A stretch of DNA of 64,000 bases from Dyadobacter frigoris (GTDB lineage Bacteria; Bacteroidota; Bacteroidia; Cytophagales; Spirosomataceae). The stretch's first letter is position 1; every line of letters begins with the position of its first letter. Shown in pieces: positions 55,255 through 64,000 of this stretch. Below the pieces are notes generated by a model. That model was not told the DNA's origin. It ran no database searches and saw only the letters and a program-made list of their open reading frames with translations. Location: positions 60,589-124,588 of the forward strand of contig NZ_SZVO01000021.1 of the NCBI RefSeq assembly GCF_005280585.1. The letters run 5' to 3'. The position numbers were made by a program, and so were the translations under genes.

Positions 55255-55290
55255 CAAAGGTATTTTACACTTGTTAAGTCAGGACAACCT
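55255..55290 (-). promoter_or_regulatory. Bacteroidota-type promoter of the SusCD operon
   Basis: On the minus strand TACCTTTG (55262-55255) matches the -7 consensus TAnnTTTG, and a TTG-containing -33-like element lies about 22 bases upstream (55287-55285). The distance to the SusC ATG is about 87 bases. Confidence 0.5.
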
Positions 55291-55720
55291 AAACATTATG
55301 AAAATGTAACTATTTAAATAAAGTACCGGTTTAGATACTATAATAGCTTTTTAAAATTCAATTAAGACTGGTTAGATTTTAGAGAGGTACAGGAGCAGGC
55401 CAGCTTGCCGCGTCTTAAATAATTATGGCCAACCATTAGACTAGCTGAAGACACTGACCATTGTAATAATTTTGAACTGCAAGTTGTGATATTCAATCAT
55501 ACAATACTATGGCAACACATAAAGGAAGGTGGGTGTAAGTTAAAGAAGAGCACCGGCACCTGGAATGCAGGCGTACACTAAAAGAAAGTTCAGCAGCGGC
55601 CACCGCAAAAACATTGGGTTTATGTAGCAAAATATCCGGGTCAATGCCTTGTTTAACCGATTCTAAACCACCTCTCTGAGACTATTAAGATGGATAAGCT
55701 TGGCTTTTTTTGAAGTCGGA
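55291..55720. other. Intergenic stretch with no recognised gene
   Basis: No start-to-stop frame here looks like a protein. It lies between the SusC promoter and a decayed frame and may be debris. Confidence 0.35.
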
Positions 55721-56038
55721 TTATTTGTCCGGCCAGAATACGGTTGCAGCCAACTCACTGATTACTTCACGCAGCCGTTTTTGGATAACCCACTATACAG
55801 TATTTGGAAAGGCCTGGATTTTTCGGCATCCATTCTTCTTAACTTCAAATAGTAATTCGAATTCATTTTCGTGAGGCATTTTTCGATTTGCTTTGCAAAA
55901 GAATAATGGAGAATTCAGAGGCATTGACCATTGCAATTCGGAAATTACGATCATATCATTTCGGTCAACCTTAACCAGCTTAAATAATTGATCGACAATA
56001 ATGTAACTCAAGACAGTTAAACACAGGTTACTGGTCAA
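55721..56038 (-). pseudogene. Decayed gene of unknown family with an internal stop
   Basis: A minus-strand frame of 81 codons (LTSNLCLTVLSYIIVDQLFK to CRKIQAFPNTV) ends at TAG 55793, and the same frame then continues for 23 more protein-like codons (WVIQKRLREVISELAATVFW) to TAA 55721. There is no convincing ATG; the frame opens after a TGA. I read it as the 3' part of a dead gene. Family not recognised. Confidence 0.4.
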
Positions 56039-56128
56039 TCTGCCACGGAATCATGTGGTCAAGCTGTCCGAATCTTCCAGTTAAGACGGCTAGATACTCA
56101 AAAATTAACCCTATTAAAACTTCCACCC

Positions 56129-56161
56129 TTCACTAAAATTACTTTAAATAACCTACCTTTG
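56129..56161 (+). promoter_or_regulatory. Bacteroidota-type promoter upstream of the siderophore receptor gene
   Basis: TACCTTTG at 56154-56161 fits the -7 box TAnnTTTG; a weak TTC-type -33 element lies about 22 bases upstream. The receptor's ATG at 56224 is 62 bases downstream. A very AT-rich leader between them could hold an iron-regulator site but no clean palindrome was found. Confidence 0.5.
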
Positions 56162-56223
56162 AATATTATTTATCATTAGTCTTAATAATAACAATATAAC
56201 CGTCATTTATCCTATTATTGCTT

Positions 56224-58700
56224 ATGCTTGCAAAATACTCACTCTCATTGATGCTTCTGATCTGCTTTTTGAACCTACAGGCCCAGCAAGTCAAGGTCAG
56301 TTTACAGGGAAAAATTAAAACAATTGACAACCACCAGCGGCATTTGTGAGCCTGCTGATCAAACACTCTCAGACCGGCACGCTGACGGATCAAGAAGGGA
56401 ACTATGTAATCAATAATGTCCCTGCCGGAAAACACATACTTGTTATTAACGCAGTAGGCTTCGAGCAAACTGAAAAAGAAATTGACCTTAAAGAAAACAC
56501 CAAACTGACTGTTGATGTGATCATCCGCGCCGCAGCGACTGAGCTTCAGGCGGTAGAAGTCACAGGCCGCAAAGAGCAGACCTACAAGAACTCCTATGCT
56601 TTTTCGGGCACAAAAACAGAAACGCCATTGCGCTACGTGCCGCAGGCGATCAGTTACGTGACCAAAGAAGTAATGCTGGACCGGCAGGCATTTAAGAATA
56701 GCGATGTCGTAAAAAACATCAGCGGCGTTAACCAGTTTTCCTACAACAACAACGATTTCGTGCTTCGCGGGTTTCGCGCAAGCAACACGATGATTAATGG
56801 CTTACGTGTAAGCAGCAGCGGATGGAACCAGTCTCTGATTCCACACGTAGAACGCGTCGAGGTAATTAAAGGACCGGCCTCGGCATTATTTGCCAACACT
56901 GACCCGGGCGGAACGGTTAACATCGTGACAAAAAAACCATTGGACGAAAATCGAAAATCGATCAATTTTACGACGGGGAGCTACAATACCTACCGGCTGA
57001 CTTCTGATTTTACCGGACCGATGAATGATTCCAAAACGCTGCTTTACCGGTTGAACTTTGCCTATCAGAATGCAGAATCTTTCCGTGTGCTGCAAGGCGG
57101 GCAGGATGTGGTGGTAGCCCCTTCGATATCTTTTATTCCTGACCAAAAGACCCACGTAAATATTGACCTTGTTTTCATGAGCTCAGTTGGAAAGCTGGAC
57201 CGCGGTCAGCCAATTTTTGGCGCAACCGCCGGAACAAACCTTAACTCCACACCTATTTCCTTCGCGCTGGGCAAAAAAAGTGACTATATCAAGGAACTGA
57301 ATATGTACTCGACACTATCTTTGGCAAGGAAATTAACAGACTGGCTCTCGTTCAATGCTTCTTACATGAAGTTTATGTACAACGAGGATTTGATGGAGCA
57401 CCGCACTTCGAATAGCTACGGTGTAGATGCTGACGGGAAGGCCATTCCGACCCTGATGCAGATGCAAACCATCAGAAGACAGACCAGAAACTACACCGAT
57501 AACGTCAGTGCCTATTTTATCTCTGCATTCAACACAGGCAAAATAGAACATAAACTACTGGTAGGCTTTGACCATATTCTGTTTCACACCGCTCTGGGTA
57601 ACTCCAATTACAATGCCGGCGGCTTTATCAACGCAGCCGGAAATGGTGTCGTGCTCACTAAAACCGGCACACCTGCTGCTTACGACCCGAAAAACAAAGC
57701 ATTGTATCTGATCAAGGATAACATGCCGGTGCCCAATGTACCCTTTTTCAACCTTGAAAATCCGGATTACAACATCACTGACATTTCAAGATATTACAAC
57801 ATCAGCTCAGCAGTCACGCCTTCGAAATATTATGCAGACGGCGTTTACATTCAAGAGCAGTTCAAATTTGGAAAGTGGAACGGTCTGTTAGGCTTACGTA
57901 TGGAACACTATACAGATATGCTTGATTACACGCTAAAAACCGAAAAAAAAGTAAAGCAAAAAGCCTTAATCCCAAGAGTCGGCCTGGTTTATACGCCGCT
58001 GCAGTGGGTGAGTTTATACGGAACTTATACCGAAGGATACCAGCCCCAATCTGCCGGCACAATCGGGGCTCCTGAAATTTACGGTGGCCCGTTTGATCCA
58101 TTGATCAGCAACATGATTGAGGGAGGCGCCAAAATGGAATACTTTAAAAAAAGGCTCGCTGTGAACCTTGCCATTTATCGCATTGAACAAAACAATGTAC
58201 TTGTAAATGCAGGAGCTGCCGACAATCTGAACCTGCTTCGCCAGATCGGGCAGCAGCGTGCAACCGGACTGGAACTGGATGCTTACGGGCAGATAACCCC
58301 AGAACTCAGTCTTACGGCCAACATCGCTTTCAATAAAGCAGAAATCACCAAAAGTACCAATGAAGCAGAAGTTGGAAAAATATTCCCGAATGCACCGCGC
58401 ACCCAAGGCGGTTTCTGGGCAAAATACAAGTTTACTCAAAAGGCGCTATCCGGTCTGGCTTTTGGTTTAGGCAGCAATTTCGTAACAGAAAGAACTACCA
58501 ACGACACCAAAAACAACCTAACGCTTCCAGGGTACACTTTATTGGACGCTGCGGTTTACTATAATGTCGACAAGTTCCGGCTCTCGTTCAATCTGAACAA
58601 CGTGTCAAATACGACGCACTGGGTGGGAGGTTTTGATTACAACCGGCTGTTTCCCGGCACTCCACGCAATTTTTTGATTGGTATTGGCTACTCATTTTAG
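56224..58700 (+). CDS. TonB-dependent siderophore-type receptor, frameshifted near the N-terminus
   Basis: The gene begins at ATG 56224 with a signal peptide (MLAKYSLSLMLLICFLNLQAQ) and the first strand of a carboxypeptidase-like domain (KVSLQGKIKTIDN), but that frame stops at TGA 56347. The rest of the domain (PAAFVSLLIKHSQTGTLTDQ) continues in another frame from about 56333, so one base is missing at about 56331-56334. From the GTG at 56346 the frame is open for 784 residues: plug (about 70-205, AISYVTKEVMLDRQ, IKGPASALFANTDPGGTVNI) and a full barrel ending FLIGIGYSF. It is of the FhuA/ferric-siderophore type, with a PepSY gene 35 bases downstream. Without the exported first part the product should not reach the outer membrane, so the gene is dead, or the missing base is a sequencing error. 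Confidence 0.85.
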
Positions 58701-58735
58701 GTAATCCTGATTTATTCACTCAACCTTTTGATCTT

Positions 58736-59965
58736 ATGAAAAAACTGTCTGCGGTAATCCATTTATGGCTTGGTATGGTATCGGGATTAATTGTCTTTAT
58801 CGTTTCAATCAGCGGATGCATCTTTGTTTTTGAACAGGAAATTTTCGATCTCAATCATTCTGAGCTGGTTTACTCGGAAGGATCGTCTGGTAAAGTAAAA
58901 CCCTTGTCCGAACTGCTGGTTACCGCCCAGACTGCCCTGAGCAAAACTATGCCCGTCAGCGACGTTGAGATTTTCAGTGAGCCCGACCGTTCCTATATTT
59001 TTACCGCATCCAAAACCGACAAGAAGGCAAAAAATACCTGGAATTATTTTCAGCAGGTCAAGTACTACCAGGAAGTTTACATTAACCCGTATACTGGCGC
59101 TTGCCTTGGAGTTGTAGACCGTAAATATGAGTTTTTCAATATAGTCCGCCGAATTCACCAGAATTTACTGCTTTCCTATGAGATTGGGAGCCTGATTGTC
59201 GGCAGCTCATGCCTGATGTTTTTGGCACTTCTGATCACAGGTTTTGTGCTTTGGATACCGAAAACAAAAAATGGCTGGAAACAAAGATTCACGATCAAAT
59301 GGAACGCAAAATGGCGGCGTCTGAATTACGATACTCATAATGTGGGCGGCTTTTATGTACTCGCCCCTGCAATGATCATCGTGATAACCGGACTTGTCTG
59401 GTCGTTTGACTGGTGGGAAAACGGGATTTACACCCTGCTTGGCTCAAAGCAGCGTCCGACGTTCAACATCGAGCAGCCTAAGCTAGCAAAGCTGTCAAAA
59501 CCAGCCGAAAATTTACTTGACAAGGTGTTTCATACTGCTTCCAGCAAGAAACTTCCCTTTGAGAGACTGGCCATTTCTTTGCCTGAAAAAAGCACAAATC
59601 CTTACAGGGTATTTATGGGATTGAGCAGAGGTGCCGGGTGGTCTTCATCCAACTATTATTACTATCACGGCATGTCTGGACAGCAGTATGGACAATTACT
59701 TCAGGAAGATAAATCATTGGGTCAGAAATGGCGCAATACCAATTATGATATCCACACCGGCGGAGTATACGGCAAGCTCACCAAAATACTAGCCTTTCTG
59801 GCGAGCTTGTTTTGTGCGACCCTACCTGTGACAGGGTATTTCATATGGCTGGGTAAAAGAAAAAAAAGTCAAAAAACCATGACCAAAGTGCCCCGTCAGG
59901 CAAATAGCAATGAAATGAGGAAAAAGCCGCAGCTTATTAATTCAAAAACCGTGCAAGACAGCTAA
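58736..59965 (+). CDS. PepSY-domain inner membrane protein (iron-siderophore associated)
   Basis: A 409-residue PepSY_TM protein with four transmembrane helices: about 10-32 (GMVSGLIVFIVSISGCIFVFE), 150-175 (IGSLIVGSSCLMFLALLITGFVLWI), 200-225 (FYVLAPAMIIVITGLVWSF) and 355-380 (ILAFLASLFCATLPVTGYFIWL). Conserved residues include the HLWLG start, IHQNLL near 140, YDTHNVGGFY near 197-206 and YDIHTGGVYG near 340-350. PepSY proteins of this kind accompany TonB siderophore receptors and several reduce iron in siderophores. The gene is 35 bases after the receptor and in its operon. The lysine-rich tail is cytoplasmic. Confidence 0.92.
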   Translation: MKKLSAVIHLWLGMVSGLIVFIVSISGCIFVFEQEIFDLNHSELVYSEGSSGKVKPLSELLVTAQTALSKTMPVSDVEIFSEPDRSYIFTASKTDKKAKNTWNYFQQVKYYQEVYINPYTGACLGVVDRKYEFFNIVRRIHQNLLLSYEIGSLIVGSSCLMFLALLITGFVLWIPKTKNGWKQRFTIKWNAKWRRLNYDTHNVGGFYVLAPAMIIVITGLVWSFDWWENGIYTLLGSKQRPTFNIEQPKLAKLSKPAENLLDKVFHTASSKKLPFERLAISLPEKSTNPYRVFMGLSRGAGWSSSNYYYYHGMSGQQYGQLLQEDKSLGQKWRNTNYDIHTGGVYGKLTKILAFLASLFCATLPVTGYFIWLGKRKKSQKTMTKVPRQANSNEMRKKPQLINSKTVQDS

Positions 59966-59969
59966 TTCA

Positions 59970-60212
59970 GTGGTACTTATCATACCCCGTGGAGGTTGCC
60001 TCCAAGCAGGTTTTAGCCTTCTCATTCTTGCCGGGCTTGACCAAGTTATTGATGATTCTTTTGACTTAAATAAACAGATACAAGCCAAAGAAAATATTTG
60101 TTTTCTTGATGAACTTCAAAATCTTTGCAGTGATCAACTTGAAGACTGCCAGGTCCGGCTTTCTAAAGTGATCTGTCGCAATCAGGTTATCAATACCATT
60201 GAGGCTGATTAG
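59970..60212 (+). CDS. Possible small hypothetical protein after the PepSY gene
   Basis: An 80-codon frame with a GTG start four bases beyond the PepSY stop. The product begins MVLIIPRGGCLQAGFSLLIL and continues with an amphipathic, Cys-containing helix-like part (DLNKQIQAKENICFLDELQN). I do not recognise it. It fills the gap to the convergent T9SS gene and overlaps its end by four bases. The composition is protein-like, but there is no ribosome-binding evidence; it may be a fragment. Confidence 0.28.
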   Translation: MVLIIPRGGCLQAGFSLLILAGLDQVIDDSFDLNKQIQAKENICFLDELQNLCSDQLEDCQVRLSKVICRNQVINTIEAD

Positions 60213-63190
60213 AATTTCACGATTTTTCGTACGAAAGTCTCAGCATTTTCCGTGGTTACTTCGATGTAATAAGTACCTGCTGCAGCCGGCATTTCAATTT
60301 CAAGCGGACCGGTAATGTTCTTGTAGTCAGCCGACTTGACTGCCTGTCCGAGGGAATTTGCTATTTTTACAGACGCATTGTTGATAGGTTGGCCGACCAT
60401 TTCCAGGTATACGTGCCGGCCAGCCAGCGGATTTGGGTACATTTTCGCGGTCAACGCCACCCCATTTGTTACTTTGACACTCCGTAGCCTGGAGTAGGTA
60501 AAGCTCTGATCGGTATCAATGATTTTCAAGCGGAAATAGTACATACCTGGCGCCAGATCTGTGACAACTGTCTGATAATGATGATCAGTACTGGTTGTGC
60601 CACTTCCCTTGATAAACCCAATCTTTTGGTAAGTATTATCCGTACGGAGTATCTCAAGCTCGAAGCCTTCGTTGTTGAGCTCCGATGCGGTGCTCCATCG
60701 CAGCAATACATTGTTCTCTCCCTGCAAAGAAGCGGTAAAGCTGATGAGTGTAACGGGCAATACGCTTTGTGGTGCCTCAAAAGCACCCATATCTATACTG
60801 GAACCTACCAGACGGGGATTGCCTGCGATGTCTTTGTCTGCACTGATACTGCCGGAGTAAGGTGCATACAGGGCGTCACTCCCTGCATTCAGGGCAACGC
60901 TGCCCGCTTTGAGCGTATAGTCTCCAAGGCCGGGATTGGTAAAAATCTGACCAGGTGTATACTTTGAAGCGTCAATGTTGTTTGAGAAACGCTGGCCGTC
61001 CATCAGGCTGTAGCTCGCCTCCACGGTAGCATCATATTCAAGGCCAACCGCATTTTCGCCCGAACCAATAATAATGCTGTTGTGAATGCGTACTGAACCA
61101 TCTACCAGGTGTAGTTCGCTGCCGCCACTCGCTGCCACATTGCCACTGATCGTCGAATTATTAAGCCAGGGGCCGGAAAACGAACAAAATATTCCGCCTC
61201 CGTCGCCTGAGGAATTGTTTCCGCTGATAAACAAGTTGTTAAGTACGGATTGAGAACTGTTATCAGCCATACCACCTCCATGAGAGACAGCATAATTGTT
61301 ATTCAGGATCAAATTGTAAAGGATCGGATAGGAATTAGAATTCGTCATTCCTCCTCCCAAAATAGCGCTGTTATCCTTAATGATCAGGTTGGCAGCACTT
61401 GAACCCGAATAGACATTGGCCATGCCACCTCCAATGCCAGAACTGACATTTCGTCCGTTCACAATGATCGAGCTGGCAAGATTGGCATTACCACCGGTTA
61501 TTGTGAAGCCGTTCAGCTCCGCCGAGCCTTCATCTGCTACGGAAACAACTACATGATAAGCGTTCTCTGTGTTTCCTGAAAAACTCAGTGTGGCACCAGA
61601 GCCGGTTACAACATCATCTCCATTGAAATCTCCGCTTAATATGCTCATGTTGGCCGCTAATGTTAAGTCCCTTTGGTCCAGCGTGGTTTCAGTACCTGCA
61701 AAGCCACCGTAGACCATTATATAGCTAACCAGCGAAAAGGTATTGTTTCTTCCGTCGGGATTACCAAAGTTATTGTCCGCCGGACTGTACAACGGTTTAA
61801 AAACACCACCTGCCACCCAAATTTGTGTAATGGCCTTATTTGTTTTTGCGGCGACCAGCACATCCGCGAGTTCAGCAGATGCATTTGCCCAGCTGCCGCC
61901 TTTAGCATTACCTGCGCCATGCTGTCTTACGTAAACAATCCCATTGGCATCAGGTAAAACGATTACATATGGGCTTTCGTAAGCCCCTAAATCTACCGAG
62001 CCTTTTATTCGCTGGTTTCCAGCCAGATCGGTTTTTATGGCCGAAAGGTCTGGTGATTGCCCCGCTGCATAAAAAGCATTGCTGCCCGCATGTATGGCGG
62101 GGCTCCCAGCTGTGAGCGTATAATCGCCAGCGAGTTGATAAAAAGCATTACTGGAAACACTGGTAAAAATACTGTTGGCATCTCCGGCGTAAATCACCAT
62201 GTTGGCTCCCGCAGGGTTATCCTGGACCAAACTATTTTTATATACAGGCGCCAAGTCAAGATTTTTGACGCCATTGTCGACATTATTGCCCGTCCTGTTA
62301 TTATAGATGATGCTGTTGTTGATTTTTGGGGAAGAAAGACTATTAAACATCCCGCCGCCTGGTCCGTCGGACAAATTATCTACAATGGTCACATTCGTCA
62401 GCACAGGGGACGAGGAAGAAAAGTTAAACATCCCGCCGCCATAATATGCTATGTTGGTACTGATGATTACATTGGTAAGTATCGGGGAAGAGGAGGCATC
62501 ATTAAACATTCCACTGCCGTAATTTGCCTTATTGGCACTGATGATTACATTGGTAAGTCTTGGCGACGAGGCGGCAGTAGACATGCCACCGCCATAGTCA
62601 ACCATTACTTTCCTTCCGTTTATGATATTATATGCACCGTAACTAAATTGACCTTGGTTGTAATAAAAATCAAAGGCACGCCCCCCGCTGATGGTAAAAC
62701 CGTTCAACTCGGCCGTGCCTACATTCCCTGCAGAGATGACAACGTGGTAGACGTCGCCGGCCGATATGGAATTGTCGTTATCTATATCGCCGCTTAAAGT
62801 GCATTTGTTGACGGCCAGGCTTAAGTTGCGTTCTGCCAGGGTGTTTTCATTGCCCGCGAACCCGCCGTAGATTTTCAAATTATTTACCATCAGAAATGCA
62901 TTGTTTTTGCGATAGCTGGCAATCGTGTTGTTGGTGCCAAAATCAAGATCTATTGCGCTGTAAATAGGTTTATAAATACCACCTGCCACCCATATCTGCA
63001 AAATAGCACTATTGCTTTTGGCGGCAACCAAGGCATCGGCAAGCTCGCCTGCGGCATCGGCCCAGCTGCTGCCGTTGCCTGCTGAACCTTTTTTAACATA
63101 CACGATGCCGTTTGCAGGCGTAATTTGAGCGATGATCTGCTGCGAAAAAACGATTGCAAATAGCATTCCGATAACCCGAAATTTTTTCAT
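60209..63190 (-). CDS. Large secreted beta-helix protein with T9SS type A sorting domain
   Basis: A 993-residue exported protein. Signal peptide residues 1-21 (ending IIAQ). Two homologous modules follow, about 27-405 and 413-815, each starting GIVYV and SWA(D/N)A..ELAD with IWVAGG(I/V)(F/Y)KP, then right-handed beta-helix turns (ELNGFTI(S/T)GG, GGGM repeats) and ending in an SxDxGAYE/GAFE sequence of the 'choice-of-anchor' type. Residues about 820-910 form an Ig/fibronectin-like domain (LPVTLISFTASLQG). The C-terminal 75 residues (MYPNPLAGRHVYLEM ... VRKIVKF) are a type A T9SS signal, so the protein is sent through the type IX system and attached to the surface or released. Catalytic residues were not identified; an adhesin or polysaccharide-binding role is plausible. 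Confidence 0.9.
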   Translation of the reverse strand: MKKFRVIGMLFAIVFSQQIIAQITPANGIVYVKKGSAGNGSSWADAAGELADALVAAKSNSAILQIWVAGGIYKPIYSAIDLDFGTNNTIASYRKNNAFLMVNNLKIYGGFAGNENTLAERNLSLAVNKCTLSGDIDNDNSISAGDVYHVVISAGNVGTAELNGFTISGGRAFDFYYNQGQFSYGAYNIINGRKVMVDYGGGMSTAASSPRLTNVIISANKANYGSGMFNDASSSPILTNVIISTNIAYYGGGMFNFSSSSPVLTNVTIVDNLSDGPGGGMFNSLSSPKINNSIIYNNRTGNNVDNGVKNLDLAPVYKNSLVQDNPAGANMVIYAGDANSIFTSVSSNAFYQLAGDYTLTAGSPAIHAGSNAFYAAGQSPDLSAIKTDLAGNQRIKGSVDLGAYESPYVIVLPDANGIVYVRQHGAGNAKGGSWANASAELADVLVAAKTNKAITQIWVAGGVFKPLYSPADNNFGNPDGRNNTFSLVSYIMVYGGFAGTETTLDQRDLTLAANMSILSGDFNGDDVVTGSGATLSFSGNTENAYHVVVSVADEGSAELNGFTITGGNANLASSIIVNGRNVSSGIGGGMANVYSGSSAANLIIKDNSAILGGGMTNSNSYPILYNLILNNNYAVSHGGGMADNSSQSVLNNLFISGNNSSGDGGGIFCSFSGPWLNNSTISGNVAASGGSELHLVDGSVRIHNSIIIGSGENAVGLEYDATVEASYSLMDGQRFSNNIDASKYTPGQIFTNPGLGDYTLKAGSVALNAGSDALYAPYSGSISADKDIAGNPRLVGSSIDMGAFEAPQSVLPVTLISFTASLQGENNVLLRWSTASELNNEGFELEILRTDNTYQKIGFIKGSGTTSTDHHYQTVVTDLAPGMYYFRLKIIDTDQSFTYSRLRSVKVTNGVALTAKMYPNPLAGRHVYLEMVGQPINNASVKIANSLGQAVKSADYKNITGPLEIEMPAAAGTYYIEVTTENAETFVRKIVKF
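62290..62595 (-). repeat. Tandem beta-helix coil repeats within the T9SS protein gene
   Basis: Four successive units of about 70-75 bases encode GGGM/GSGMF, a Ser-rich turn (S-S-P-x-L-T-N) and V-x-I-x-x-N. The DNA is similar enough (ACTGATGATTACATTGGTAA recurs near 62461-62481 and 62536-62556) to suggest recent unit duplication inside the first module. Confidence 0.7.
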
Positions 63191-63716
63191 TGGTAACGTT
63201 GAGTTGAAATTGTGAAAGTATCCCTGGTGTATGTATAAATCCCAGGTTGGGGAAGAAGGAATTTCCGGGGCAACAGACCTTTGCCTTTGCTGGCAGAAGC
63301 TGCGTCAAGCCTCAAAATTTTATCATGAAAAAATGCCTTAGGCAAGTTTTCACACTGTAGAGCGGGACGGGAAGAAGAAATTCCTGAAAAGAATATGCCG
63401 GATGCGGCAAGACGTGTCCCTGGACCCACAAAATGGGCAAGTCCTTTTAAAAGAGATCATGTTATCGCTAATTTAGAGGGTAATTAACCGAAAGGTACAA
63501 AAATACAGACAGGTTCATGTCTAAACGTGTCTATAATTTTAGCGGGAGCAAACTCTGACTTAACGTAGGTCAACCTTAATTAGATGGAGGGTCTGTATCA
63601 CAATCAGCCAGATACCCACAAAGAACCAACATTATTATATCGCTTAAATCGTGAAAACATCGACTCACTTCCCGATAATCATTAACCTCTCCAAAAAAAT
63701 CTATTGAATTAGGCAT
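63191..63716. other. Intergenic region upstream of the T9SS gene
   Basis: 526 bases without a supportable gene. It must contain the T9SS gene's promoter; TACCTTTC near 63495-63505 on the minus strand is one mismatch from the -7 consensus. The left end of the IS1595-type element should also lie here but no terminal repeat could be assigned from one side. Confidence 0.4.
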
Positions 63717-64000
63717 TTAGCCAATAATCATTTTATAGGGGTGTGGCGGGGCCGAAATCATCCTTTTCATTAGGTTTTCAAATATGCCTTCTTTCATTTT
63801 ATGCCGGTTGAAACGATATGTATATTCGTTGATATACGACTGCAAATAATGAACGGAATGATGAACTCCTCGCAGCCAGGCTTTAAACATCATAATGCTA
63901 CGATGTAGTTGCGGGAAATTCTTCCCTTTTTTCTCTGACTTTTCTCTCAGTAGTTTAGGGAATTCTTTTTCCAATCCCTTGTATCCCGTCCAGCCATCTG
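63717..64000 (-). mobile_element. IS1595-type (ISXO2-like) transposase, 3' part, cut by window edge
   Basis: The minus-strand frame runs off the right edge and reads DGWTGYKGLEKEFPKLLREK, then NFPQLHRSIMMFKAWLRGVHHSV, YLQSYINEYTYRFNRHK and a stop. The W-x-GY-x-GL entry, the HR-x-x-x-xFK-x-WLRG-x-HH block and the Y-x-NE-x-x-x-RFNRH finish match the C-terminus of IS1595-family transposases of the ISXO2-like type. The part present is intact. The rest of the element lies beyond the window. Confidence 0.8.

Noticed and set aside
56162..56223. Possible Fur-type iron box in the AT-rich leader of the siderophore receptor
   Set aside because: Suggestive ATTATTTATCATTAG-like sequence, but no proper inverted symmetry to the Fur consensus.
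62461..62556. Spaced DNA repeats that might suggest a CRISPR array
   Set aside because: The units are about 75 bases, adjacent, in frame, and encode beta-helix coils; there are no distinct spacers or cas genes.
62057..62797. Long 246-codon plus-strand frame opposite the T9SS gene
   Set aside because: It is antisense to the clear beta-helix coding sequence; its repeats mirror the coil repeats of the real protein.

Overview
The window looks like a chromosomal segment of a Bacteroidota organism of the order Cytophagales, most like Dyadobacter or a relative in the Spirosomataceae (inference from gene style; no marker gene is present). The evidence is three SusC/SusD pairs, two ECF sigma/FecR switches, two further TonB-dependent receptors, a type IX secretion (T9SS) sorting domain, promoters of the TAnnTTTG type, and weak ribosome-binding sites. 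No rRNA, tRNA, CRISPR array or prophage was seen.

Layout. (1) 1-10357, plus strand: a SusC (cut by the window edge), SusD, a DUF6807 (PmoA-like) protein, a Tat-exported Gfo/Idh/MocA oxidoreductase, a GH109-type NAD-dependent glycosidase, a NagB/AgaI-type amino-sugar-phosphate deaminase and a FucP/NagP-type sugar permease. Together they read as one amino-sugar glycan utilisation locus. (2) 10597-23839, minus strand: ECF sigma factor, FecR, STN-type SusC, SusD, an unknown lipoprotein and two tandem secreted M14 metallopeptidases, closed by a terminator; a probable peptide-scavenging system. (3) 24358-26934: an AraC regulator and two short-chain dehydrogenases. (4) 26935-29197: a decayed stretch with a truncated RCC1 protein and a TetR gene broken by a frameshift and a stop. 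(5) 29198-40333, plus strand: ECF sigma factor, FecR, STN-type SusC, SusD, then a membrane di-haem c-type protein (DUF2231, cytochrome, DUF1549, DUF1553) and a Tat-exported DUF1501 protein, closed by a terminator. The role of this last pair with SusCD is unknown; it is the most intriguing module here.

(6) 40484-41667: an IS1380-type transposase remnant and another decayed reading frame. (7) 41668-48819, plus strand: MBL-fold hydrolase, AraC regulator, NAD-dependent epimerase/reductase, TonB-dependent receptor and MFS permease. (8) 48820-50280: a gene graveyard including a DUF2911 remnant. (9) 50281-55290, minus strand: a SusC/SusD pair with its own promoter and terminator and no sigma/FecR. 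(10) 55721-59965: a decayed frame, then a siderophore-type TonB receptor whose first exported part is out of frame with the rest, followed by a PepSY membrane protein (iron uptake). (11) 60209-63190, minus strand: a large T9SS-exported beta-helix protein built from two duplicated modules. (12) The right edge cuts an IS1595-type transposase.

The dominant theme is outer-membrane nutrient capture: seven TonB-dependent receptors in 64 kb, each tied to different periplasmic enzymes or inner-membrane partners. Between the intact operons lie short zones of insertion-sequence debris and broken genes.
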